The notes beneath the pieces were generated by a model that was not told where the DNA came from, did no database searches, and saw only the letters and a program-made list of their open reading frames with translations. From assembly GCA_020081605.1 (NCBI GenBank), contig JAHREC010000011.1:992001-1056000 (forward strand): a DNA stretch of 64,000 nt, written 5' to 3'. The translations under genes and the position numbers were made by a program. This document shows, one piece after another, positions 11,577-24,463 of the stretch; the first letter of the stretch is position 1, and each line of letters begins with the position of its first letter. This stretch comes from Albifimbria verrucaria. Its lineage: Eukaryota; Ascomycota; Sordariomycetes; Hypocreales; Stachybotryaceae.

Positions 11577-13211
11577 TTAGCCCCAGACACTAGCCTGGGC
11601 GCCGAGGCCAGATGACTGACCCCAGACTCCGCTGCCGCGTCCCCATCCACCAGAGGTGCCCATGGGGGTGGTCGAGCGCTTGGCAGATGCGCTGCCAGTA
11701 GGGGTACCCGAAGGTCGAGTGCCGATGGGAGCGACGCTTGCGCCGGCCGGACCGGCCTTGGAGCCGGGAGCAAGGTCGCGAGGGGAGAGCCACCGGTGGG
11801 GCTCGAGGTGCTGGTACGGCTCTGGGGGCCGACGGCATTGTCAAAGACCTTGTTGGTAGGGCCTCCTATCGAGGGGCTGGTCGTGCTCTGAGGGCGGGGG
11901 CTAGGGTCGGACGGGGCCGCAGTCGGGTCCGCAACGGAGCCAGGAGTACGAGCCTCAGCACTCGGGGAGCGCGGCCGATGCCGTCAAAAGCGAGGGAGAG
12001 TGACCGCGCAGGCTGGAGGGACCGCTGGGACCGCTGGGCCCAGGGACGCCAGGGCGGACGTTGCCATTCTCGTCAACGTAGCCGCTCTTGTCAGCGAAGG
12101 GACCCTCACCGTACAAGGCGCTGCGCTGACGGGCAATGAGCTCGCGAGTCTCCTCCTCGGACATGTGCTTGTTGTTGTTGTTGGTGTTGTTGCCGGGGAG
12201 GGCCATGTCTGAGAGGACGGCTACGTAGAAAAAGGCGTTAGCCCAAGCTCAAAAGGACGGAATGCAATCAAAGCGGGCGCGAGCCGCTCAAGAGGAGAAA
12301 TAATGACGGCTCCTCCCCGACCGGAACGGCGTGGGGAAGAAGCCATCAAGAACGAGTGCCAGGACATCATGTTTAACCGTCCGGTGAGGGAGTTCTATTT
12401 TGGGAATCTTGTTCTGTGCGATAGGAAGTGCTATACAGTAGAGGGAGGCCTACTTCGCTGGTATTGCTGCTCCGTGTGCAGGTTTCGAAGCTCACGCTCC
12501 CGCTGAGCAGCCATCCTTCTCTTAGCCTGCATGACCTGCTCTGCCTCGTTGGAGCCTCGGGAGGACTGATGACGCTGAGAGGCGTAGAAGTTGTTGAGGT
12601 TCTGACCTTGGGCGCCGCCCTGGGGCCCATCGAAGTGAAGCGAGTGAGAGCGAGAGCCGCCGCCGCCGTGAGAAACCCGGTTACCGTCTGTCAAGTGGTG
12701 TCAGTTGTGCGTGCTGGAGGGATCCCTCGCGCAGCAGCCTACCCACCAAAGCTGCTCGTGGAGGGTTTCAGGGATAGAACTCACGTCGGCCGCCTGTTAC
12801 AAAGCCCTTGCCGGACTTCTGGAGGTTCTCGTACGCACGGTCAACCTCTGTTGATTCGTCAGTATGTATGTTTGACCAGGAACCCGGGACTCGGCCCCAC
12901 GTTGACGGCTCGTGGTGCATAAATTATCGACACGACAAGATGAACAACGTGGCACGCCCGGAGATCGGAGGAGGTACGCACCGTCGAATTGGTAAGAGAA
13001 GGCATAGTCGTCCTGAGGCTGAGGAGCGCTGGCACCTAAAATAACAACATGTGTCAACAAAACATGACCTAAAGCCGGCGAGGGCGTAGGCGTGGGCGAA
13101 GCAGCACGTACCGGCACGAACAGGAGTGGTGGCGCCCTGGTGCTCCCAGTTATTCTGGCTCGAGTTGGAAGACCCAGGCCACTGAGACTGAGGGTTATCG
13201 TAGTAGGACAT
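11577..13211 (-). CDS. Conserved fungal protein of unknown function with Gly/Trp-rich C-terminus
   Basis: Five exons fit together: 13112-13211, 12982-13035, 12785-12847, 12454-12687 and 11577-12220, with standard GT-AG introns of 76, 134, 97 and 233 nt. The product starts MSYYDNPQSQWPGSS. It then has a DRAYENLQKSGKGF segment, a charged helix (EQVMQAKRRMAAQRERELRN), the likely domain core MSEEETRELIARQRSALYGE, and a long Pro/Ser/Thr-rich disordered stretch. The tail is Gly/Trp-rich (GTSGGWGRGSGVWGQ, ending SVWG). I cannot assign a function. Low complexity and GW repeats suggest a protein-protein interaction or RNA-granule role, unproven. Three apparent one-base deletions in the last exon (near 11795, 11966 and 11990) restore 366 codons. 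A pyrimidine-rich leader more than 1 kb long precedes the start on the coding strand. Confidence 0.7.
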
Positions 13212-14400
13212 GATGGCAGAGGTTGTCTGTTATGTCCGGATCGCTAAGGGGTACTCGGCGAGGTTGCGGTGTCGGACAATTTCTATATTCAGGAGGCGGA
13301 GTTAGCAAGGATGGTTTGAAAAGGGAGCATGTTGTGCGATGAGAGAGAGAGAAAGAGGCAGAGAGCGATGCGCAAGAGATGGAGCCGGTGAATCAAGACG
13401 CAGGTGCGCCGCTTGCGCAACTAGATCTCCTATTTCGCAGGTTTTGGGAAATGACGGGTGTTACATGCGAGCGAATTTCGAAGGAACGGGAGATTGCCGG
13501 GGAACAGAACAGGCCAGCAAGACGACGAGCAAGGCGGTGTAAAAAATCGAGAAAGCGAACGAGGGCTAACCTTTGACTCGGAAAGTCGAGAAACTGCACC
13601 AAGATGGGAGCGTCGACGGAGTGGGAGTGTCGCGCAGAGAAGGGGTCGAGTCGAGGCCGCGCGAAAAAGATTCGAGCACGGGAGGGTATCAAAAGTCGGC
13701 AGGGGTTTGGTCGATGGAAGAGCGCCCGAAAAATAAAATAAAGAAAAGAAGAGGTCAGGCTGGGATCAAGCCTCGTCAACAAGGGAAAAATTCCTCGGAC
13801 TGAAAAGGAGCGCAAAGGAGGAGGGCGTGGTTGGGAGGGATTAGGCGTTGCGTATGTGTGTGGTGGGTGTGTGCGGAGAGAAAGTGAGCAGTAGGTGATG
13901 TAGGTTGGTGAGGTTCGGGAAAAATGTACAAGTAAATTGGTGAGGCAAGGCAACGTAAGGCCAGGCGAGAGGCACAGGCAGAGGCAGAGGCAGGCAGAGG
14001 CAAGGCAAGGCAAGGAGCAGGACCCGGTTCGGGAATGATAGGGGATAATGGGAAATTTCAAGTGGGAAGCCGCCAGCGCACTTACCTTGCTTGGCTTGGC
14101 TGAGGTGCAGCTTGCAGGTGGGTGCAGGCGAGTGGTGGGCTGGAAGGGGAACGGAATCCCGTAGCCAGGTCGCGGTACTTGGCTGTGGTGCGGCGGGTCG
14201 ATGCTGCGAGGTACAGGTACTTGTGATCCAGGAGAGTGGCCGCGCCGATCGCATCGCCCGGTACGTACCGCCCACGGAGGACTTTGCCTGGTACAAGAAC
14301 CTGTAGCGGGGATCCAAGGCCACTCAGCGCACTGTGCAGCCAAACGGCCCGTCGGAAAGCGATCCAAGCCTTGGGACCCCAGGTTTTTCCATCCAAGGCC
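13212..14400 (-). promoter_or_regulatory. Pyrimidine-rich promoter/leader of the 11577-13211 gene
   Basis: Upstream of the start at 13211, the coding strand is long and pyrimidine-rich with CCTTGCCTTGCC- and CTCTGCC-type repeats (13970-14015 and 14395-14430). A 324-codon open frame crosses it, but its translation is only Pro/Ser/Leu/Cys/His low complexity, so I treat it as a leader/promoter and not as a gene. Confidence 0.5.
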
Positions 14401-14435
14401 TTGCCTTGCCCTGCCTTGTCTGGATTTTGTCTCTG

Positions 14436-14486
14436 CCGTGCTGTGCTGTGCTGTGCTATGCTATGCTATACGACGCTATGCTACGC
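14436..14486. repeat. Five-base tandem repeat (TGTGC/TATGC)
   Basis: Roughly ten imperfect copies of a five-base unit run from GTGCT into ATGCT variants at the edge between GC-rich gene-dense DNA and AT-richer DNA. Confidence 0.75.
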
Positions 14487-17400
14487 TTTGAGTGACGCTT
14501 TTTTCTGTTTCACTTGATCGGACGAGGCTGAACCGAATGACTGAGGTATCCGTCTCGGATCCGGTGTTACTCTCGGCCTAGCACGGCTTCTTGGCTTTTG
14601 GGCGGCTTATCAATATCGATAGGGAAATACTGAGTAAGAATGAGCAAGCCGTCATAGCCACGACTCGTGTCCCAGGAACACGACACTGGCTGACAGTTTT
14701 GGCATTCACAATTGACGAGAGTGACATCTCGACTTCTGGCCAGTTCGGAGACGACTTACTCAACTGGTGATAACATGTTGGGTATTGATTGATATTGCCC
14801 ATTTCTCTTAAATGAGTAAATAAATAAATAACAACTGAATGGGCAATAATAACAAGAGTAAAATAAAATTCCACACTTCAACTCGTTCATAACATTGTTA
14901 TTCTGAAGATAATCTCCTTTCTCTTGTTCGGTAAATAAAAAAATAAAGTAGGAAAATTAAAATCTTATTTTATTAAGCTACTTTACAATGCTTATTTATT
15001 TTGCTTAGAACTGTTCTAGCACAAGAGGCGCAGCTTCATCGTCTCTCTCTCCGTGTCTGCCTTTTTCTCCTGCTGGATAATTCTGATCCCGAGACGGATG
15101 GTCAGTGCAGGGCTTGTCCCGAACACTGTGCAAAGTACGGGACCACACGTGCCAGTTCCACTTCAAATTTCCATGGCTCCTGTTAGTCATTGTTATTAGG
15201 TACCGTACCTGCCTCAGCTCTCCCAGCGGGTACAGGTACCTCTCCTCCCCAACGAGGTGCTGCCTCGGATTCACCACGGAGACACGCTGCGAATATAGGG
15301 ATTGGACGGAAAGGAGGGGGTCTGTCTTGGGCTGTTGGTCATTGATCATGGATGTCTTTCCGGTAACGTTGCGAGATCTGCATTTGCTCCCGTCAAAGGC
15401 CATTTCACGCCGGATGCTTGGATGCAGGACCTGAGTTGACAAAACGAGGTACAGTACGGTGCCTTTGTCTCTCTCCACTGACATCTATATTATATTGTAC
15501 ATACTACCTCCTAGTAGGTAAGGTAGGTTGTAGAGCAAGTCGGCAGGTGCTGCAGGTGAGTACGGAGAAGGCACCTTCCCACTCTCAAGGTACGGACGGC
15601 ATGTACCAACACGTGTATGCTTCAGAGCCTCCCTCCAGTCAACTCCATGTCCTCTTCCTATTATCTTGCTCCTTGATCATCGTCGCTGTCGCCCGCACTC
15701 TTCACATCGACAGCTTCGACTTCGAACTGCAAGAAAGAAGAAAAATCTCAGCACCGCTCGTCGCACACGTCCAAGCCATGGCCCTACAGATCGGACATAG
15801 TAGCTGCCATCACCCACCGCCGTTTCTGGCGATAAGGTGAAGCCCCAACTCGCAACCATCGGCCCACGTCCTGCGGCTTTATCACCTTCTCAGAAAGGAG
15901 ATCCATAGGAAGCTCGTCATTGTGGGGGCACAAATTTCCCGCCTGCTGCAACCTTTCACTCTCGTTTCTCCCTCCCATTGACCCCATAGCCTCGGTTCTT
16001 GGCGCCGGAGTAGTCCAGCTCCATCTCGCCCAGTCCGGAGCTGCGAGCGACGCCAGCTGCTTCGTCCCATCAAGCTGCGATTTCCCGGCGGTTGCCTCGA
16101 CCTCCCGCCCCCAGCCCCAAGGCTGCTCTAACCCTCCCGTCCTCCATCAGTACGAGTCGCGGGCGAATTCGGTTCGCGAGGAACCACTAGCGTCCTCCCG
16201 GGGCTAGACAGCCCAGCTTGGCTTGGGCAGGGATATCTCAAGGGTCTGGCTAATTACAGAATCATCCCCACACGTCTTCGGCCGAAGCCTTCTGGACAGG
16301 ACATGGATGTCACGCTTGCCGGACTGACAAACCGTCAACGAATCATTTGGAATCGTCGACGTGGTGCTGTCCCGCGAACCCAGCACCTTCAAGCGTTGGC
16401 CACGCCATCCCATTTGGATGCGGTGCGTGCCCAATGCACTGCGCTGCAGGAGCTCCCTTGCAAACCATGAGTTAGGGTTGCCGCTCCCGTCTGTCCGGCA
16501 CCCAGTCATTCAGACTCGTTCCCAACTAGCCTTGCCCTTCTTTCGACCATGCACGCGGTGCAGTAGTCACCTTTACCGCCCGTATTACTCCCGATGAGTT
16601 TGTCTCTTGACTTCACTAAAAAGCTGAACCTCCATGCTCCTTCAACCGGCACTCGCACCTTCGTAAGGATCTCGGGCCGCTCTCTCCCGGGCCTCTCCAG
16701 CTGTCCGACCAGGATCAACGTAGGAGCCATGACGGAAAGTCGAACCATGGACGCGAGCTATCATGGTCGAAGGCCATGCCAGGTCAGCTCGTGTCTCGCT
16801 TGGAGTTGAACCCTTGAGCACTTGGGCTGCCTTGCCCACCTCGGACAAGGACATGTAGCGGGCTTTGGATCCAATAGCTCCCTAGCCTCCGTTGTCAATC
16901 CGATGACCTTGACCTCCAGCGCGGCACTAAGACCTGCAAGAAAACATCATGTGCACCAAGTTTAATTGGTCTGGGCATGCACTTTGCCTGGTGCTCCGCA
17001 TTCTGCAGTGATAATGACGCCCGAGACTTGATGCACTGTGCCCACCCTCTCTCGATGCACACGCATCCTGCACTTCCTTGCCTGACGCCATCTGCGGCGC
17101 CTAAATCCGACCTCGCCATCATACTCACCCACGCATGCCCGAAGCGGCATGCATGGCCCTATCCCCGGCCTCTGCCATGCTTCCATGCGTCTTGAAAAGA
17201 ACATTGACCTACCATGCAGGGCTCCTGAGAGATTCGGACGTCGCACGGACAGGCTTCAATTATTGGTTTCGACTCAACCGTTGTATTTTCCTACAGTAAG
17301 TAACGCTGATCCGATCTTAGCGCCGAATCGAAACTCAAGGGCTACCCAGCATTTTCGGCGCACGTCAAATGAGGCGAGTCTGCTAGCTCTTCGCTATCAA

Positions 17401-20400
17401 CATGGGAATGGCATCAAGCTTCCGGAGGGTGCCTGCGGCAATTTCTCATTCTCAGGAGTTGCTGACGAAGTAAGTCTTACCACTGAGACCCAACCATAGA
17501 AAAGCGTGGGTGGACAGCCCCGCAAGGTTGTACAACGATGATCCAGCACAACCGCACGCCACTGCCTTGCGCTGGCAAAGCCTGATCGATTTGGTGCTGA
17601 TAGACGTCGGATTTGCGCTGTTGTGCCCGGACATGGTCATGCTTGACGTCGGAGACTCGATCCACACGCGATGATTGAGAAGGCGATATGTCAATAAGCC
17701 GGACCTGAGTAACCTAAATGGCATGTTCCTCACAAAATACCAGGGTTTCAAAATGGTATACAGTAGGACGGTGAGCAGCCCCGCTACAGCATGCGGTGAG
17801 GGTATTGCTGAGAACAGCATATCCCTAGCAACGTGCTGGGTCTGTCACCGACGCTGATGGTAACGGTAACGGTAACATCCCTCGACTCTGCTTCTAGCCC
17901 TAGGGTAGCTGGCCTTTGACAGGCTCACAACCTATTCATAATTCCGATCGGCACCTCCAAATAAGATGCTTGTAGACGACCCAGCGCATGCACGCCAAGC
18001 AAATGGGCAGGCCGCAATTAGCGATGCGCACAAATGGCAACCTGTCACCGCTACCCCGTGGTAGGTTGCCACCCTGCCTGAAGAGTAAGCCCACTGCTGT
18101 TTCAGGCATGTTCTTCATACGGTTGGACGTGTGATTGTGATAGTGAATGAAGCTGAATCCGCTCTGTAGTATGGCCTCGTGGTCCGTAGCATGGCTGCAG
18201 GGAACACCGAGACATTGTGATGCATCTATCTTTATTGATATCCAAAGCTCTGCGAGGTTGCATGGCCAGTTTAGAGACCGCCAGAAGTGCAGCTTGAGTG
18301 CAGATCAGAAGAGAGTTCCTTGATGCTTCACCATCAGAACAGCTAAATGAAATCCCCAAATCAATTCCAGACACCTTGGTTCAATCCCGTTCATCAATCG
18401 TTACTGTTACGATATCAAATGTCGGACCTGCTCTGAACCTTTCTTTTGCCATACGTCATATATGCGTCAATCTCTATACACAGGAACTGCTTGCCTGAGA
18501 ATACGATGAGACACACGTGGTGTTTGATCTCAATCTACCGTATACACACATCAAAACTACAAGACATTGATAGGATGCAAGGAAGCCAAGCCTCATGAGA
18601 GGATATGCCAACATTGACTACAAGCTCATATACTCATCCCAGTAGACGACAAAAGGAATGGAACGCATCTCGTACCTCCAGGAGAACCTGGGCAACCCGG
18701 ATCTGATACGTGAGTAGCAGCAATCTGAGAGGAAGATACAGAAGCCAAGCCAGGAATACGAGGCTAGCCGTCCGGACCCTGCGTACAGGGAACTGTGAGT
18801 GTTACACACCGGCTTTGAGTATGACTTCATGCCGCTCAGATCCGACATGTACCTTGCATAACAACAAGGAGCTACCGCGGGTTCGTTTCAGGGGCCAATC
18901 ACAAACATGTAACATGCCGAGTGAGCTACATGATCATACCAAGATATTATATTGGATGGTGGCGTAGAGTATGCTTGGCTGAGCATCTATAGATACAAGC
19001 AAATGTTGTAACAGCTGTTTGTAATTCGGCTTGCAGTCCCGTCTAATACGACAGCAAATGGCTTCTGCTTCGCTTATCGAGACCGATGGAGGAGTGATCT
19101 GTATTTCGCAAGCGTCGCGGGCTCAAGTTTCGGCAGCTCACGGGTATCGAAACAAGGTTGCCGTCGGTGTGAGTAAAAATCTGCAACCGAATTGCCCGGG
19201 AGGATGCATGAGAGGCGGATAGGCTAGGAGAGTACCCGTGCTTAGGCGGCAACAGGCTCTGTGACTGGTATTTCAGGCTGCGGAGAGGAGCAAACCGGAT
19301 GAAATGGCTGAAGAATAGCCAATGGCCCGTATTGATGCATGAGAGCGTGAGTGCATCTTATTGCGCCCGTGTCACAAGATGAAGGAAGGCGAATATACTG
19401 CCCAATACAAGTGATTTATGATGCTCATCCTAACGGTTAGCGGTCAGTTACAAACAAATGCGTCTTGGTACTTTTCCGTAAAGGAGGCGACACAAATTGG
19501 TCAGTATTGGTAGCCGCAGGATCTGGTTACCCGGAAATCTGACGAGAGCTACTCTCCTTTACCCGTGTCTCGGTCTGGATAACGGCTCGTGCCCTGCTTG
19601 TGGAATCATGGCGAATTGCTTTTGACGGCCCGATGCTTCTGTGACGCTTCAGCCGGATAAGGGGAAATTGTTGGAAAGTCATGGAAAGTTTGTGACGCCT
19701 AGATGAGATCATCCAGTAGCTGTGATCAGATTAATGGAGAGTATACGACGAAGGGCGAGAATGATAGGAATAACAATGGTAACCAGAAGTCAGGTGGATG
19801 TGCTGAAGTTTGATCAAGGCTCGTGGGTCATCCATGTTTGCGCGTTGGTTGAAGCAATACTGTTGCAGATATGCCTCGGAACTCATCATAGGATGGTTAT
19901 GTCTTACTTGACTTGAAGAGTGTAACCTGCAAGACAAGCAACGTCACTTGACTCCTTCGTCTGGACCCATAGACTGGGTTTACAGTAGATGTGGCTATCT
20001 TCAACAAAAGTGGAGGATGCTACCCACAATCGAGTGGTTGCAGCAGGACAAAAGCCTGCGCAACTGTTTGCCGCCACTGAAAGGAATTACTTGTTCGTTT
20101 GTGTCCGACTTGAGCAAGGCGAGAAGTGATCAGTAGCACCTTAGTTGGCCGAAACAAAGAGTTTCTGTTCCAAACTCTGTTGGAACTAGCATGGAGAGGC
20201 TTGGCCTGTAGCTTCATGCGTCGGCATGTATGTGTTACCACCGAACATTGCTTTTGCGGCTTCACGCTTGCTTCTTGAAACACGGATACGGGTACGGCAA
20301 GCTACAATCACGCTATCGATTTACAACAAGCACTCTCCCGTCGGTGTGTTGTCTTACGGTGGTCCTTGATTCGGACCTCAGGCAGAAAGCTGAGATGATT

Positions 20401-23400
20401 TGGTCTATATAAGCCCAAGGACCATCTGGAACTTGGCGATTTCTCTCTTCATCAGAGCCGCAACCAGCCCCCTCTGGCGGAAGAGTCCCTCCGGGACAAT
20501 GATCGCCATTTAGAGATCGTTTGTCACTCCTATCAACCACACTACCAGAGCCTCTTGTGCTCAACTGGCGGGTCCCCTGAAGGATGACTCCGACTAGGAG
20601 ATGATGCTTGAGGTTGGAGTTCATTGCTATTGGTTCTAGTACCAATGACTCCAAAGGATGGTCCTCAAAGTCGTTTCTGAAGACATTGGCAGCTGAGCCA
20701 TGTCCTCGCTTCTGAACGGCATCTGATCCTGACCTGGACGCCGAAACTAGGCGCTGGTTGTCAGTACCCGCCAGTCCCTTCCATCCAGTCTTTTAAGGGC
20801 TCCTGAAGCCCCGTCCGATGGTACCATTGTCTTGTTCTAAGTTTCCTCCTGTCTTTTTCATCAACGTTACGGGAGCTTGTCGGAGACTCTCGCGACATGT
20901 ATGGGGACTCTGAACTAGCAACACTGAAAGAGTGAAGTGAAGCTTTTCAGGTGCGTGTGGCTTTCCATGTGACTTCCAAAGAATCCATGGAGAGCGTTGC
21001 TGGACAGGAAGAAAAGCCCAACGCATGGCTACTGAATGGAGGACCTGGAACCTGGCTGAGCCTCTTCACCAATGCGCTCCCCGACAGCTGCAGGCCCACC
21101 TCTGCACATGTCTTATATATGGTGTGGAGAAGCGCAGGGAGATCCAGAGGGACCTCCCTATGATGTCGGGTTTACTAGATCGGAGAAGATGATTCCAGCA
21201 ACTGACGAATGATAACCACTCGAAACATGCCGAGCAGTGCATAGAGAGTATAGCAAATATGCTGGAAGTAGTGGACATGGTCTGCTATGTCAGACAACAT
21301 TGTTGCTAAGAACGACACCAAGCCTCTGAGTACTGGCTGGGAGAACATCACATCCTCAGCGTTTATGGCAAGGTACAAACAGGGAAGAAATCACAGGACT
21401 TTGGTTCTCTCGACATAGGGAAGGGGCGCAACGAACTACCACTAGGCTATTGGCCTGGGTGAAGATGATGGACAAGATGGAGGAGGCGAGTCAGAACTTG
21501 CCCATCACTTCGAGGTGAAATGGCTTGTGAATAGGAACGTGGATACTCTTCCTGGTAATCTCTCCACTAACAAAAGGTACGTCCTACAAAGGAATGTGTT
21601 TGGCGAATGCGGCTTGCTGACCACAATGTAGATGTTCGGCCAATGGTTCGGGATATCAAGTTGCAGCTGCACCATCACGAGATGCAGAGACCTCGTGGAA
21701 ATGTCGATTGAAGAGAGTGATAGGGAAGAGAAATACGGTACGATCGAGGTGGCCATCACGGGGTTAGGGCTCTGACTTCCCACTTCTGAATCGACCCGGT
21801 TAACCAGGGGGATCTGGAGCTGCCATCATGAAGGGGTCGCGGTTGCTGCCCATTGTGAATCGCTGGTGGACCAAATCGAGAAACCCGAATGTTGATGATG
21901 CTCACTTCCACGACAAGAGGCCTAGACCACCAGAGATGTCAAAGACGGCAAAGAATGCGGTTGTCAATCGAGGCTCGGGCCTTTTATTGAGCGAACCGTC
22001 TATTTGGCTCGTCGTAGCAGTCAGCCGACTGCGGTTGCTCTGAGCGAAAGAAGAGACATTGGAAGAGTCTATTATTTTTGGGACCTGTGCCCCTCATATG
22101 GACTTTGTCCACGCCCAATAACGGAATGCGAGGTCTTGTTTCTCAGAGGCTTGACTAGGCCATCATCCGCTGGGAGCATGATGTCTTGTTATGGCCTTGA
22201 GAATCGTTACTTGCGGCTTCAAAGGAAGCAGAACAAGGAACGGGCTGCTGCAAAGAGGGCTACACGATACTTTGCGCGGCTCACAAGAAAAACGACCAAA
22301 TCAACATGATTGAGGCTCAACAAAAAAACATTGGCATCACCGCTTCTCCATAAAAGATGCAAAGCGAGCCGGCACATGGCCAGATCGTGATACGCCCTGG
22401 CATCGCCTTCGACTCTCAGTAGTTTCCTGGAACACTCCCGATATTTCGCAATTACATGCCAGATCAGTTGACCAACCGCAAATACGTCTACCAAGCGGCC
22501 GCGCCGGAACCAGCACCCTGATTCAGCTTTTCAGTGACTTGCTTCAAGGAGTCAGAAAAGATATAGGGAGGTTGAAGGGGAAGCACTGGCGGATGGATGT
22601 GGCGACGAGCTGCCAGAATCTATTACCCAGAAATACCGAGACTAAGGGCGACGAGAACTGAGGGCGCAAGAGAGCCCTATGCGCCGGGGCTTCTTCGTAT
22701 ATCATCAGAGAGCGTCGGTGGCTTTCCAAAGCTGGCCACAAAACATAAGAACCTTCTTCCCTGCCTATAGTTGGTGTTTTCCCTACCGCGAGGACAAAGT
22801 AAGGAAGGTTCATGATATGCTTTTGGATGAGAAACAGAAGCCGATTCAACTGCCAAGCACAACACGACACGCTCAGCTGATTCGCCAAACACAACATGCA
22901 GAACAGGACCCTCGTATCTGCTGCCATATTCTGACACGTGAGAATGGCTACAACCAGACAGAACCCAAGCACCATACTCTTTACACCGGTTTTTTGCAAA
23001 ATATACTGCTTGCTTGGTTTGAATCCTCCAGCATCACCGAAACGATTTCCTCATACGTGCGAATACAGGATTTAGTTGAACTATATAAAGCTTTACAATG
23101 GGCCTTTTGTTATATGGATGTTCCTCCCCTACGTCCTCTGTATCCAATAACAATAGTTCAGCCACTCGCAGCTCTCATGCAGTCATAGACTGTGCCGAGA
23201 AACTTACCAATGCTGATAAGGAATGCCTACAGACACCCATGCGCGAGCCAGGAATTGAGAAAGACACTTCTGTTGGAACATGAAACCAAATGAGGAACAC
23301 ATCCATGAGTGTCCCTTTTGGCTCCGGGCATGCAAAGGTGGAGTTACACTCTTGGCGCCTCCCACATCGCGATGTGGCAGAACACATTAGCAAGACTATA

Positions 23401-23959
23401 TGGCTACTGCAGATGATAATTTCCTTTATACCCACGATATCCAGTACACTACATCTGTGGACGGAAGGTAGCCTCAGGGCATCTGTGCCTGATTATTGAG
23501 GAGCTATGATTAGTTGCACAGACAATCAGGCACGGATCCATCTTCCTTCCCTCGTTCCTACACACACACATTAATCTAGGCAATGCAAGATATTTGACCA
23601 ACCGACCTATCAACAACATCAATAACCAACACTCTCATCTGAACTTAAAGCAGCATATGTCGAGAAGTAGAACCTCAATGGATCATGTGAGCGACATACG
23701 AGGAATCAGTCGCGGGAAAGGCACCTGGTTTTCGGGCACTTCCGCTGACACTAGTCTATATTGCTTGGTTGTTGATGCCTCACCACTCGAACTACTGGTT
23801 CATGACGCGCTTCGCTCTCGGCTAAGAACTTCCGCGCAGGCTAACGAGTGGAAACCTGAGAATCAGAGCGTCCATGGTTCGGGCCGCGGGGTCCAGTTTG
23901 CACCATAACTCTTGATGTCACCTTGAACACATGAGCATGCATCCCCGGAGGGTCTAACA

Positions 23960-24345
23960 TCACGAAGGAGGAGATTTTAAATCTGAGGGTCGTACTGCGT
24001 CGCAGAAGCAACACCAAGTTCGACGGCTACACCAACAAGCAGCACGAACACAACCAAGGCATCGTCGAGCGCGTTATGTCGGCGGTAGACCAGGTCGGCC
24101 TCGACCCCCGCGCGACCGCGACGAACCTCGCCAGGAGCCCAACGCCGACCTGGGCAGCCAGACCATCGAGACTTCCCGGTTGAGAACAAGGATCTTGCCG
24201 AGGTCTGCAAGCTGGCTGATGACTCTAGTTTGTTGGAACTGGCCCCGAATCCCATTCGACCGTAGGCCACTCATGAAGGAGACCAGGTGATCGACGGTTG
24301 GGACCTGAAGTACAAGATCGAGAGGACCTCTTGTAACTTATCCTG
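23960..24345 (+). pseudogene. Isolated GC-rich coding-like fragment
   Basis: Within AT-richer DNA this patch has high GC, especially in third codon positions, and reads as open frame (NTKFDGYTNKQHEHNQGIVE, then after a frame change FPVENKDLAEVCKLADDSSL). That codon pattern looks like a piece of a real protein gene. The surrounding frames are closed, and an in-frame stop sits after ELAPNPIRP. I do not recognise the family. Confidence 0.35.
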
Positions 24346-24463
24346 TCAACACCAGCCCTAACAGTCTAGGCCAAAAATAATATCGATAACTTAGTGGGCA
24401 ACAGCTATGGCAATGACTTGGCGATGCGAGACAGGGCCCAGCCACATATCATATACGTTCAGC

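Noticed and set aside
13393..14367. 324-codon minus-strand open frame
   Set aside because: Translation is Pro/Ser/Leu/His/Cys low complexity across a pyrimidine-rich leader, with no domain. It lies exactly upstream of the gene starting at 13211 on the same strand.
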